This document shows positions 41,110 to 49,526 of a stretch of 64,000 nucleotides of DNA, one piece after another. A program made the translations under genes and the position numbers. The number at the start of each line of letters is the position of its first letter. Positions within the stretch are counted from its first letter, which is position 1. The DNA lies in assembly GCA_004138175.2 (NCBI GenBank), contig RYFE02000014.1, forward strand, positions 1 through 64,000, given 5' to 3'. The notes beneath the pieces are model-generated. The model was not told the DNA's origin. It was given only the letters and a program-made list of their open reading frames with translations, and did not search any database. Source of the DNA: Chloroflexales bacterium ZM16-3. GTDB lineage: Bacteria > Chloroflexota > Chloroflexia > Chloroflexales > Chloroflexaceae.

Positions 41110-41353
41110 AGCGTTCCTTCTGCGCTATGACAAGGTTCATAAGCACTTGACAGTTCATCGTGAATGTAGCACCGTCTTCCAGGCGGTCAGGAACACCACC
41201 GCAGGCTGGAAGCCTGCGCTACCAACTGTCAAGCTGAATCGCCTCTTCTGAAACCTTGTCTATTACAGAAAATGATAGCTTTGTCATTGGATTTACGTAT
41301 TTCCCATCACAAAAAATCAATATGAACTGGCTCTTATGCAAAAGACTACAATC

Positions 41354-41382
41354 TTGTCATACTTGATGATGTCATTTATCAT
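41354..41382 (+). promoter_or_regulatory. Candidate promoter for the second polysaccharide block
   Basis: TTGTCA (41354-41359) and TATCAT (41377-41382) are 17 bp apart, within a short inverted repeat TGATGAT...ATCATCA (41364-41385). It lies about 170 bp upstream of the GT4 gene start at 41554. Confidence 0.45.
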
Positions 41383-41553
41383 CATATGGCAATGCCACGC
41401 CGCTACGATATGATGAGCATGATCAGCGCTCTTATAGCGGCGGACAGAACCATTGAGCCTGTCGTAGCAAGGTCAAGGTGCGAGTGCAGCGAGCCACCAT
41501 GTTCAGTGCCTCAGTGGCTCAAGCATTCTGCTCAGTGCTATAGGGAGGTGATC

Positions 41554-42822
41554 TTGGAATTTCAATCTTCACATAAGCCTTCTCCATCGGGTCTTCTCTC
41601 ATCTCAGGGGCGCTCGGGCAGTGTGCGTGTCCTCTTTCTTCACGCAGCCTTGGATCATCTCTCTGCTGAGTATAAAGTCCACAAGGTGCTGGCGGAGAGC
41701 GCCGATTCTCATGGGGTAGAGAGCTTCTTCATCTGGCAGCGGGGCGCGCGATCCACGGGCGATAATGCGATCAGATTCGCTTGGCCCGAGCGGGTGCGCT
41801 ACCTTGATTTTGGCCGTGACCTCTCGACCTCTCCTCAGGTCGGTCGTTTGGGACGCGGATTGAGGATGCTGCGTAGTCTGCCGGGCGCGACCCTTGCGTT
41901 GCTCGCCTATGTACGCACGATCCAGCCAGATCTGATCTATACGTCGCAGCAGATCTACGATGTTCGAATCGCCCGCATCATCTCGCGGCTGACCCGTGTC
42001 CCCCACGTGATCCACATTCACTATACGGTTGGCCACTGGCTGGGCGGTGATGTCATGAAGGCCATGCATCAGAACCCGCGCCTTATTGCGGTCTCTGAGT
42101 TTATTCGCCAAAACGCGATGCTCCAGGGTATTAACCCGTCGGATGTTAGCACGGTGCCTAACTCTATTGATCCTGAGGTGTTCCAGCATACGGGCGACCG
42201 CGCCGCCCTGCGGGCCGAGTTTGGCTGGGAGCCCGACACCCCCGTGCTGCTCTCCGCCGGGCGCCTCGACCAGATGAAAGGCCACCTCCAGTTGCTCGAT
42301 AGGTTTGCCTTGGTGCGTGCCCAGATGCCTCACGCTCGTCTGCTGATCTGCGGTCGGATGCAAAGCCTATCGAACTACCCGGATCTGTTGCATCAGCGTG
42401 TCATCGAGCTTGGACTTCAGGGATCTGTGGCTTTCGCCGGGCATCGTTATGACCTCCCCGAGATCATGCGGGCGGCCGATGTATTTGTCCTGCTCTCGGA
42501 GATGGAGCCGTTCGGCCTTGTCTTCCTTGAGGCGATGGCTGCTCGTCTTCCCGTGGTGGCCTATTACTCGGGTGCAATCCCCGAGATTGTGGTCGATGGT
42601 GTGACGGGGCTGCTTTCCTACCCAGAGCATCCGGAACCACTTGTGCAAAATCTCGTACGACTGCTCTCTAATCGTTCTCTGGCGTCTCAGCTTGGTGCGG
42701 CAGGATCTGCGCGTGCCGCCAATCACTTTTCCTCCGAGAGGATTGCTCCGCTCTGGGCCACGCTTATCTACCGCTTTGCCGGTAAGGTTGCGCCGATCTC
42801 AATCGCTTCGGCTGTTGGGTGA
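41554..42822 (+). CDS. GT4-family glycosyltransferase
   Basis: 422 residues from TTG 41554, which follows AGGGAGG by about five bases; GTG 41548 is an alternative. A longer frame from 41386 reads through repeat DNA and is not favoured. The donor half has VLLSAGRLDQMKGHLQLLDRFA, HARLLICGRM, FAGHRYDLPEIMRAADVFVLLSEMEPFGLVFLEAMAARLPVVAYYSGAIPEIV, the full GT-B E-x7-E signature. The acceptor half has VRVLFLHAALDHLSAEYKV. It likely adds a sugar to the growing lipid-linked unit. Confidence 0.9.
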   Translation: MEFQSSHKPSPSGLLSSQGRSGSVRVLFLHAALDHLSAEYKVHKVLAESADSHGVESFFIWQRGARSTGDNAIRFAWPERVRYLDFGRDLSTSPQVGRLGRGLRMLRSLPGATLALLAYVRTIQPDLIYTSQQIYDVRIARIISRLTRVPHVIHIHYTVGHWLGGDVMKAMHQNPRLIAVSEFIRQNAMLQGINPSDVSTVPNSIDPEVFQHTGDRAALRAEFGWEPDTPVLLSAGRLDQMKGHLQLLDRFALVRAQMPHARLLICGRMQSLSNYPDLLHQRVIELGLQGSVAFAGHRYDLPEIMRAADVFVLLSEMEPFGLVFLEAMAARLPVVAYYSGAIPEIVVDGVTGLLSYPEHPEPLVQNLVRLLSNRSLASQLGAAGSARAANHFSSERIAPLWATLIYRFAGKVAPISIASAVG

Positions 42823-42886
42823 GTGGCTGGTATGGTCGCGCCTGTGACGTATCGGTGATAGGTCCTCTTCTCGCAGTATCTTCTAT

Positions 42887-43003
42887 GGCAGTACCGCAAA
42901 AGGAACGCTGTGGTATTTACTTGTCATTCTGAGCGAAGCGAAGAATCCCGGCCGGGACCCTTCGCTTCGCTCAGGGTGACAGCGTTCCTTTTGCTCTACT
43001 GCC
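42887..43003. repeat. MITE-like palindromic element, copy 2
   Basis: The best preserved copy, 117 bp. Its terminal inverted repeats (GGCAGTACCGCAAAAGGAAC at the left, mirrored at the right) match at about 22 of 25 positions, and the inner arms are CTGAGCGAAGCGAAG and its complement. It lies in the gap between the GT4 and glycoside hydrolase genes, with the inner asymmetry reversed relative to copy 1. Confidence 0.88.
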
Positions 43004-43024
43004 TTCTATGAATAAGGTGCCCCT

Positions 43025-44719
43025 ATGATCCGATTCTTCTCCTTGCTAAGCATCCTGATCGTGAGCGCCTTCGTCTTGGGCGCTTGCGCCCAATCAGGCC
43101 CCAGCCGCCCAGCTTCCAACGCTGCCCCGTCGCCGACCTCGTTACTGTCTGAGGCTCCCGTGACTGATGCTCTGGCCCCCACAGATGCTCCAACGAGTAC
43201 GCCGGCCTCTTCTACCGCCGACGGTCGCCCAGTGATCCGGGTTGATGTCGATGGTGAGGCACGCCCGCTCGATAGCCGCCTTCTTGGTACGAATGTTCCG
43301 GCATGGCTTGGCCCTAGCCGTCTTGGTGACAGTGATGTTATCGCAAGCACGAGTGTCCTCGGCTCGTCTGTGCTGCGCATCCCCGGCGGTAGCTGGAGTA
43401 ATGCCTATAGCTGGCTGGCCTGTGAGAACGGCGACGGCGATGGTTGCTACTGGACATGGGCCGCCCGGCCGACGGACTTCCTCAACTTTGTGCGCGCCAC
43501 TGGACAGCAGGCAATGTGGACGGTCTCGATCAATGGGACAGCGAAGGAGGCTGCTGCCCTCGTCGCCTTCTTCAATGGCTCGGTCGATGATACGACCCCG
43601 ATAGGGGTCGATGTCCGCGGCCAAGATTGGAAGACGGTCGGGGAATGGGCGCGGCTGCGGGCTGAGCATGGCAACCCTGATCCGCTGCCGATCAAGCTCT
43701 GGGAAGTTGGCAATGAGGTCTATGGCGGCAAAATCGATGGGGGCGGCCTTGAGTGCGCTTCATGGGGCTGGGAGGATGTTTGGACCTGTGATGGTCGTGA
43801 GTATATGCTTGGTAAGGGCGAGGGCTCCGACCGACACGAGGGCTACCTTGAGTTCCGCGCCGCGATGCATGCTGTTGACCCGACTATTATGGTCGGCGCG
43901 GTCGGTGTGCCTCACCCCGGCGACTGGTCGAACTGGGGGAATGAGGTGATCGGCGAGGGGCGTGAGAACCTCGACTTTTATGTCGTTCATTATTACGCAT
44001 TCGACCAGCAACCAGAGAACGCCGCGTCTGTCCTTGTCACCCCTCAGCAGATCTGGAAGGGGATCATGGACTCGACAAACGCCTCCTTCGATGCCCTCGC
44101 CGGGGGGCGTCGTGTCCCTGTCGCTGTCACCGAGTATAACCTAGCGGCGTTCCAGGATCTCGATAACGAGCAACTGATGACCCGCGCGGTGAACGCGCTC
44201 TTCATTGCCGATATGATCGGCCAGATGGCAGTGAATGGCGTGACGATGGCGAACCAGTGGGATCTGGCGAATGGTCGGGCGAATAATGGCACCGACTATG
44301 GCCTGATCAGTGCTGATGATGGAACGCGTGCGCCGCAGTACTATGCGCTTCACCTCTGGAGCCGCTTCGGCAGCGCGCTCCTCCCGGTCGATTCTCCCTT
44401 GCCCGATACGACGACGCTGAGCGTCTATGCTGGCCGGGCCGATGATGGCACGCTGAGTATTCTGGCTATCAACAAGACAGCCGACCCGCTTGATGTGCAG
44501 ATCCAGATCGCCGGGGCGAATGTCGACTTTCACCTCTCATCTGATACGCTGGCCGCACAGCGATTGGAGGATATCGATATGACCTTTAATGGTGTCGCCT
44601 CACCGGCTATCGATCTTTCTGATGCGCCATCGCTGGATCTGGGCACGGTTAATGGGTCGTTTGATCATAACTTTCCACCATACTCAATCACGTTGCTCCG
44701 ACTCTCGCTTATGCGCTGA
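43025..44719 (+). CDS. Lipoprotein glycoside hydrolase, clan GH-A, alpha-L-arabinofuranosidase-like
   Basis: A 564-residue lipoprotein: signal MIRFFSLLSILIVSAFVLGAC with lipobox LGAC, then a Ser/Pro/Thr-rich spacer to about residue 75. The (beta/alpha)8-type region includes VLRIPGGSWSNAYSW, LWEVGNEVYGGK with probable acid/base Glu231, VHYYAFDQQ, and VAVTEYNLAA with probable nucleophile Glu370. The last ~110 residues form a beta-sandwich. This layout resembles GH51 and related families that remove arabinofuranose or similar residues. Attached to the membrane outside the cell and encoded in a polysaccharide locus, it may trim or release the polymer. Substrate is inferred. Confidence 0.78.
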   Translation: MIRFFSLLSILIVSAFVLGACAQSGPSRPASNAAPSPTSLLSEAPVTDALAPTDAPTSTPASSTADGRPVIRVDVDGEARPLDSRLLGTNVPAWLGPSRLGDSDVIASTSVLGSSVLRIPGGSWSNAYSWLACENGDGDGCYWTWAARPTDFLNFVRATGQQAMWTVSINGTAKEAAALVAFFNGSVDDTTPIGVDVRGQDWKTVGEWARLRAEHGNPDPLPIKLWEVGNEVYGGKIDGGGLECASWGWEDVWTCDGREYMLGKGEGSDRHEGYLEFRAAMHAVDPTIMVGAVGVPHPGDWSNWGNEVIGEGRENLDFYVVHYYAFDQQPENAASVLVTPQQIWKGIMDSTNASFDALAGGRRVPVAVTEYNLAAFQDLDNEQLMTRAVNALFIADMIGQMAVNGVTMANQWDLANGRANNGTDYGLISADDGTRAPQYYALHLWSRFGSALLPVDSPLPDTTTLSVYAGRADDGTLSILAINKTADPLDVQIQIAGANVDFHLSSDTLAAQRLEDIDMTFNGVASPAIDLSDAPSLDLGTVNGSFDHNFPPYSITLLRLSLMR

Positions 44720-44764
44720 TAGCTTATCTCTCCAGTAGTGCTCAATCAACCAACGAGGGTCTTT

Positions 44765-46183
44765 ATGATGAGCATCAATCGCTACCGCATCCCGTCTCTC
44801 TTTATCCTCGCAGCGAGTCTCCTGATCTTCAGTGTCTCTCCGGCTCGCGGATCTGGCCTCGCCGCTGTTACGGTTACGCCTAAGGGCCAGACAGGCTGCG
44901 CCGCCGGTACGGTCGTCGCCGGTGCGAATAAGGTCTTTAATGGTAGCTTTACGGTCTCTCCCGGCGATGAACCGGATGTCGATCCGGCCGCAGGCTTCGA
45001 GAGCGAATTGCCGAATGTTGGGCCGGATACATACCCGAATGACTATTTCGGTGGTGGCTTCTCGATCATTAGTACTACCAATACGTTCACGGTTCCTGAT
45101 CGCAGCATGATTTATGGCCGTTCTTTCCCTGGTGATCCCCGCCGTCTGGTTGATCCTTCCAATACGTTCTTCTACTCCAACCCCAACAAGGATAAGGATG
45201 GCAATGATATCTATGGCTCGGGTAAAGACTATGCCACCCTCTGGTCGCAGCAGGTGACTCTAACCGTTGGGACGACCTACAACTTCTTTGCCTACTTTGA
45301 TAACCTGCTTCTGTCCGGCGATGGTGATAACTACTTTGTCGATCCGACCATCAAGCTTCTTGTGAACGGAGTCCCTGCGGGCGATCCTATCCCGGTGCCG
45401 GAAAGCCCTGATGCGTGGGTGCCTGTCCAGTTCTCCTTTACGCTCAGTGGCACAACAGGAGCGCAGGCTTCAGTCAACCTCGAGATCCGTGACTACGCCA
45501 ATAGTACGATTGGCGATGACTTTGCTATGACTGGGATCAACCTTAAGCAGTGTGTTTCGGGTCTGGGGGTCGCCTTCACCAACCAGATGTCTGTCGATAA
45601 TGGCGACGGTACCTACGATATCCCCTTTATCGTTACGCTGCGCAACTATGGTGTAGATCCGCTGCCTCTTTCAGATCTTCAGGTCACCGCTGACTTGTCC
45701 TCGATTGCTAATGCTGTCGAGTCGTTCGAGATCTGGGATCTTATGAGCGCCACACTGGCGGTGAACACGGGCTTTAATGGGACGAGCGATACCAAGTTGC
45801 TCGCTACCAGCCCTCAGAATGAGCTTGAATCAAGGACGACGACGACGATCACATTCAGGGTGCGGATCAAGCTCTTGGCTGGCTCTGATAACGTTGGCCC
45901 GTTCAATATCCAGGTCGGGGCTTCGGCCCAGGCTGGCACCGAGACGAGTGGGGCGAACACAGGTGATCCGATTATCGTAAGCGATCTATCCACGCCGGGA
46001 CTCGATCCAGACCCTGGCACCGACCCTGGCACCGACCCTGGCACCGACCCTGGCACCGACCCTGGCACCGACCCTGGTACTGACCCTGGTGATGGCAGTG
46101 GATTTAATAACCCCATTCAGGATGTCCCGACTCCGGTGTATATCGTGCCGCTGAAGACATACTTGCCGCTTGTTCGTCGCTAG
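44765..46183 (+). CDS. Secreted protein with DPGT repeats and Chloroflexia-type C-terminal tail
   Basis: About 472 residues from ATG 44765 (GAGGG five to ten bases upstream; GTG 44738 is less likely). The signal peptide is SLFILAASLLIFSVSPARG. A carbohydrate-binding-like beta domain may span about 30-260 (NGSFTVSPGDEPDVDP...VNLEIRDYANSTIGDDFAMTGI). A second domain, about 270-405, resembles secreted repeat modules (VDNGDGTYDIPFIVTLRNYG). Six or seven DPGT units follow (nucleotides 46010-46092), then the tail VPLKTYLPLVRR. A hydrophobic-Pro-basic ending of this sort is common on exported Chloroflexia proteins. No enzyme motif is seen; it may be a structural or adhesive matrix protein. Confidence 0.78.
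   Translation: MMSINRYRIPSLFILAASLLIFSVSPARGSGLAAVTVTPKGQTGCAAGTVVAGANKVFNGSFTVSPGDEPDVDPAAGFESELPNVGPDTYPNDYFGGGFSIISTTNTFTVPDRSMIYGRSFPGDPRRLVDPSNTFFYSNPNKDKDGNDIYGSGKDYATLWSQQVTLTVGTTYNFFAYFDNLLLSGDGDNYFVDPTIKLLVNGVPAGDPIPVPESPDAWVPVQFSFTLSGTTGAQASVNLEIRDYANSTIGDDFAMTGINLKQCVSGLGVAFTNQMSVDNGDGTYDIPFIVTLRNYGVDPLPLSDLQVTADLSSIANAVESFEIWDLMSATLAVNTGFNGTSDTKLLATSPQNELESRTTTTITFRVRIKLLAGSDNVGPFNIQVGASAQAGTETSGANTGDPIIVSDLSTPGLDPDPGTDPGTDPGTDPGTDPGTDPGTDPGDGSGFNNPIQDVPTPVYIVPLKTYLPLVRR
46010..46092. repeat. 12-bp tandem repeat encoding DPGT
   Basis: GACCCTGGCACC units repeat about seven times inside the secreted protein gene. Unit number can change without breaking the frame. Confidence 0.9.
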
Positions 46184-46203
46184 GTGTTCGTCTGGCGAAA
46201 GCC

Positions 46204-46239
46204 GAAAGAGAGCGTCAGGTTCTCCTGGCGCTCTCTTTC
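46204..46239. terminator. Bidirectional terminator hairpin between convergent genes
   Basis: GAAAGAGAGCGTCAGG pairs with CCTGGCGCTCTCTTTC over a 4-base loop (one G-T pair). It lies between the secreted protein gene (+) and the acyltransferase gene (-), 20 bases from each end. Confidence 0.7.
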
Positions 46240-46257
46240 AATCATCTGACGATCATT

Positions 46258-46872
46258 TCATGAGTCGGTGATGGTTCGGATAACCCGCGCTGGCACACCA
46301 CCGACCATTGTATTTGGCGGTACATCTTTAGTTACTATTGCGCCTGCGCCTACTATGCTCCCGGCTCCTATCGTGATCCCGGGCATCACGACGCTGCGCG
46401 CGCCGATCCATGCTCCATCCTCAATGGTGATGGGCGCAGTGAATAGCGGCCCTGCCCTGTGGATCGCTTTGTCGATCTGATGTGATGATGTCAGGAACAT
46501 TACTTCGTGGCCGATAGCGACATGATCGCCGATCATGATTGGCCCACTAAGATCGAAGACACATCCAATATTGATGACTGTATAGCCGCCGATGTGTAGT
46601 TGGCGGATAATCTTTCCCTCGCCGTAGAGGAGCGGCGTGCCCATCAAGATACTGCCATGCCCGATCTGTATCCCGGCGGCTCTCAAGATGTGCGCGCGCA
46701 ATCTTGTGCCGGCGTACCTTGGTATCAGGCTGGTCATGAAGCGGATGAGGATAAGCCGAGGCTGAAGTGGGCTGAGTTCTTCATGCAAGATCTGTCCGAT
46801 CTTCGTTATGATCTCATGTGCGGTCGGTGTCAGATCATCCGATCTAGTTAGGTTCTTCTCAGTATTATCCAT
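46258..46872 (-). CDS. Hexapeptide-repeat acyltransferase
   Basis: A 204-residue left-handed beta-helix acetyltransferase: IGHGSILMGTPLLYGEGKIIRQLHIGGYTVINIGCVFDL, GDHVAIGHEVMFLTSSHQ, the His/Asn active region, and IEDGAWIGARSVVMPGITIGAGSIVGAGAIVTKDVPPNTMVGGVPARVI. This is the WbbJ/maltose-acetyltransferase-like group that O-acetylates sugars in polysaccharides. It stands alone on the minus strand; its promoter must be in the 466-bp gap (46873-47338), which also holds a MITE-like copy. Confidence 0.9.
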   Translation of the reverse strand: MDNTEKNLTRSDDLTPTAHEIITKIGQILHEELSPLQPRLILIRFMTSLIPRYAGTRLRAHILRAAGIQIGHGSILMGTPLLYGEGKIIRQLHIGGYTVINIGCVFDLSGPIMIGDHVAIGHEVMFLTSSHQIDKAIHRAGPLFTAPITIEDGAWIGARSVVMPGITIGAGSIVGAGAIVTKDVPPNTMVGGVPARVIRTITDS

Positions 46873-46903
46873 TCACAACACTCCGCCTTTGCAAAAGAAA
46901 TAT

Positions 46904-47005
46904 GGCAATACCGCATACGTAACGCTGTCACGCTGAGCGAAACGAAGCGCCCGGCCGAGATTCTTCGCTTCGCTCAGAATGACTGGACACTTCATAGCGT
47001 TACTT
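46904..47005. repeat. MITE-like palindromic element, copy 3
   Basis: The ends GTAACGCTGTCA and TAGCGTTACTT enclose CTGAGCGAAACGAAG and CTTCGCTTCGCTCAG arms. It is slightly decayed relative to the other two copies. It lies in the gap between the acyltransferase and Wzz-like genes. Confidence 0.82.
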
Positions 47006-47268
47006 AACCTATACGAACAAGTGGTTGTTGCTTATTTTTAAGCATGTGAATAAAATGTTAGAGAATTTCATGCTACGACGGATCATCGTTTCTGCATCAC
47101 AAGCTCTGATTCAGTCCCTTACGTCTCATCTCAACGCATGATGTGGCGGCTTTCTCATCTGTTCTTCATATATTCGGATGAACATTTGAAAATGTGGTAA
47201 TTCATACCCTGTATGCTTTATCCTGCTAGGATTCTCTCAACTCAGAGCGGGCTGGCGCATGGATCCCC

Positions 47269-47297
47269 TTGACTCTTATGCGCCTTTGTTCTTATGA
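47269..47297 (+). promoter_or_regulatory. Candidate promoter of the Wzz-like operon
   Basis: TTGACT (47269-47274) and TTATGA (47292-47297) are 17 bp apart, ending about 40 bp before the Wzz-like start codon. Confidence 0.4.
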
Positions 47298-47338
47298 TGG
47301 AGCAGCGTCGTTACAGTATACTCCGAGGGTGAACAGCT

Positions 47339-48433
47339 ATGGTACGGATTGTTCTGCTGAGGCTACTGGAGAGCTACTTCCGGCATCGCTGGCTGTATGT
47401 GCTCCCCATTGTGATCGCGGTTGTCGCTGGCGGCGTGTATGTCTTGAGTATACCGCCCGAGTATTCTGCGAGCGGGCAGATCTACGTTTCGCAAACGAAC
47501 CTTCTGGCTGACCTCACCTCTAGTAATACCAGCGGCTCCTGGTGGGTCTCGGCGGCTCAGTCAACGGTCACTGAGATCGATGAGTTGATGGGTACGCAGG
47601 CATTTGTCCGTACGGTGATCCAGAAGACCGATCTAGAGCAGGATATGTCAGCCGGCCCTGATGCGGTGGCTGAGACGATCAGTTATGTGCGTGACATCCT
47701 GAGCACGCAGGCTGTTGGCGATAAGCTCGTTGAAATCAGCGCCACTGGCGATGATCCGGATCTTGTGTATCAGGTTGTCACCTCAACCATGGATGCTTAT
47801 GTTCAATGGAAGATCAACAGCGGCTATCAGGAGAGCATCGCCGCACGAACCTTCTTTGACAACTTGATCACACCTTACCAGGGAGAGCTCGATCAGGCTC
47901 GCAACGATCTGGTTGCCTTCCTCTCTGCCCATCCCACGCCGGTGCGTGGTGATCGCCCGCCGGCAGAGCAGATGGAGCTTGATCGCCTGCAGCAAGCTGT
48001 GCAGGCTGCCGATGATAGGCTTTCTACCGCGCGTGGTAACGAAGAGAGCGCACGCCTCTCTCAGGTACAGTCTGAGAGCGTCACCAAGCAGACCTACATG
48101 GTGATCGATCAGCCGCAGATCCCCCAGGAGGCTGCGGTCTCATCGAAGACGATCATCTCAAATATGGCAATCTTTCTGGTTGTTGGCATCTTCCTTATGG
48201 TGGTCGGGGTCGCTGGCGGCGCGCTGATTGATCGCAGCCTACGCTTTCCGATCGATGTGCGCCATGGCCTGAGCCTGCCGGTGCTAGCGATGGTGCCGGT
48301 TGGGAAGCCGCTGATCCCTGCCGTTGCCACTGCTGATCAGGCGGCAGCCGCACCTGTACCTACCTCGGTAGATCGGGTCTCCTCTGATGAGGGCACGCAG
48401 GGTGACTCCTCGGTGCTCCAGCCCCAGACCTAA
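47339..48433 (+). CDS. Wzz-type chain-length determinant
   Basis: A 364-residue inner-membrane protein. The first helix is LYVLPIVIAVVAGGVYVLSIPPEYSASG, whose end IPPEYSASGQIYVSQ is the usual Wzz periplasmic start. The periplasmic part (about 45-275) has coiled-coil potential around 200-250 (LDRLQQAVQAADDRLSTARGNEE). The second helix is MAIFLVVGIFLMVVGVAGGALI near residue 285, followed by a 60-residue cytoplasmic tail. Wzz controls polymer length, and in CpsC/Wzc systems the tail activates a tyrosine kinase. Here the next gene is a CpsD-like ATPase, as in split Gram-positive-type systems. Confidence 0.88.
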   Translation: MVRIVLLRLLESYFRHRWLYVLPIVIAVVAGGVYVLSIPPEYSASGQIYVSQTNLLADLTSSNTSGSWWVSAAQSTVTEIDELMGTQAFVRTVIQKTDLEQDMSAGPDAVAETISYVRDILSTQAVGDKLVEISATGDDPDLVYQVVTSTMDAYVQWKINSGYQESIAARTFFDNLITPYQGELDQARNDLVAFLSAHPTPVRGDRPPAEQMELDRLQQAVQAADDRLSTARGNEESARLSQVQSESVTKQTYMVIDQPQIPQEAAVSSKTIISNMAIFLVVGIFLMVVGVAGGALIDRSLRFPIDVRHGLSLPVLAMVPVGKPLIPAVATADQAAAAPVPTSVDRVSSDEGTQGDSSVLQPQT

Positions 48434-48501
48434 TGCTGTCGAGGATGAACACTTCTGTAAGAGTCGCACCTATGGTGCTCTAGCTGTCGAGACACGAACT
48501 C

Positions 48502-49296
48502 ATGGCCAAGCGACGTAAGAAGAATCAGGACATCAATCAGGATAATGTGCTCTCGCTGCGCGCTGCTGGAGGTGCGCTTCAGCGCACCTTTGATGCCGAT
48601 GTCATCCAGAGCTTTCGCTATATGTCCACTGAGCTGAAGCTCAACCGCGATCTGCCCCGTAGGGTTGCCGTGATCGCGGCGCTTCGTGGCGAGGGTGTCA
48701 CCCATACGGCGGTCGCTCTGGGGCTTACACTTGCCAATGATACCGGTGCCAGGGTCTGTGTTGTTGAAGTGAACTGGTGGGCACCGGGTTTGATCACCTT
48801 GCTTGACCCCAGATCTCTCGCGGATTCTGCTACAAAGAAGCGTCGTAAGAAGAATAGTGATGTGGCCCAGTCTGATCCGGCACTCCCCGACCACCCTGGC
48901 CTTGCTCAGGTACTTGCTGGCGAGGCGAGCCTCGATGATGCGCTGATCCATACGGATATGCCGAACTTCGATCTGCTCCCCGCAGGCACTATTCCCGTTG
49001 CCAGGCGCCCGCCTCTTGCACGCAGCGCAGTCCTGCGCGAGTTTCTCGATCAGCTATCGACTCGCTATGATCATCTGCTGCTGGATGTTCCAGCTGTTCG
49101 CACTACGAGCGATGCGATTGCCCTTGCCTCGCTTAGTGATGCGTGTATTGTCGTGTCGCGCCAGGGTGCGACATCTACCACGAGCGTGCAGCAGGCTCTG
49201 GATGATGTAAAGAGCTTGACGATGCTTGGCGTGGTGCTCAACAAAGTCTCCATCAAAACCCCACGCTGGATACTCTCCCTCATTCCGCAAGAGTAG
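48502..49296 (+). CDS. CpsD-like P-loop protein with degenerate Walker motifs
   Basis: 264 residues resembling CpsD/CapB bacterial tyrosine kinases and MinD-type ATPases: RVAVIAALRGEGVTHTAVALGLTLA, VCVVEVNWWAPG, LLLDVPAVRTTSDAIALASLSDACIVVSRQGAT. The Walker A lysine is replaced by Val66 (GEGVTHTA rather than GEGKT), and the A' motif has VVEVNWW in place of the D-A-D type. No C-terminal tyrosine cluster is seen. Nucleotide hydrolysis is therefore doubtful, and the protein may act as a scaffold for Wzz. The family call is good; activity loss is read from the sequence. Confidence 0.78.
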   Translation: MAKRRKKNQDINQDNVLSLRAAGGALQRTFDADVIQSFRYMSTELKLNRDLPRRVAVIAALRGEGVTHTAVALGLTLANDTGARVCVVEVNWWAPGLITLLDPRSLADSATKKRRKKNSDVAQSDPALPDHPGLAQVLAGEASLDDALIHTDMPNFDLLPAGTIPVARRPPLARSAVLREFLDQLSTRYDHLLLDVPAVRTTSDAIALASLSDACIVVSRQGATSTTSVQQALDDVKSLTMLGVVLNKVSIKTPRWILSLIPQE

Positions 49297-49337
49297 GCTG
49301 TTGCCCTGCTGACTCGGCTATTCTGAGGTGATGTCTC

Positions 49338-49481
49338 ATGAAGGTCTTTATGGGGTTTCTGCTCGTCTGCTTCTTTGCTGGGTGGCTGATGAATAAGCTC
49401 AGCATGAAGCAGATGACGTTCATTCTGCTTGGCTTGAGCATGATGGTCGCTTTTGGCTACTTTTTCCTGGGAATGATCTAG
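49338..49481 (+). CDS. 47-residue membrane microprotein
   Basis: ATG 49338 follows GAGGTGA by about 7 bases; the frame runs to TAG 49479-49481. The product MKVFMGFLLVCFFAGWLMNK continues with KQMTFILLGLSMMVAFGYFFLGMI, giving two hydrophobic helices joined by a short Lys/Met turn. It fits precisely between the CpsD-like gene and the polymerase gene, with 41 and 45 bp on either side, in the same direction. It may stabilise the Wzz/Wzy assembly. Because it is so short, only context, ribosome site and membrane profile support it. Confidence 0.6.
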   Translation: MKVFMGFLLVCFFAGWLMNKLSMKQMTFILLGLSMMVAFGYFFLGMI

Positions 49482-49526
49482 GGCTGTCGGGCACCTCTGC
49501 CCGCATTCCTTGAGGAATACCCCTGC

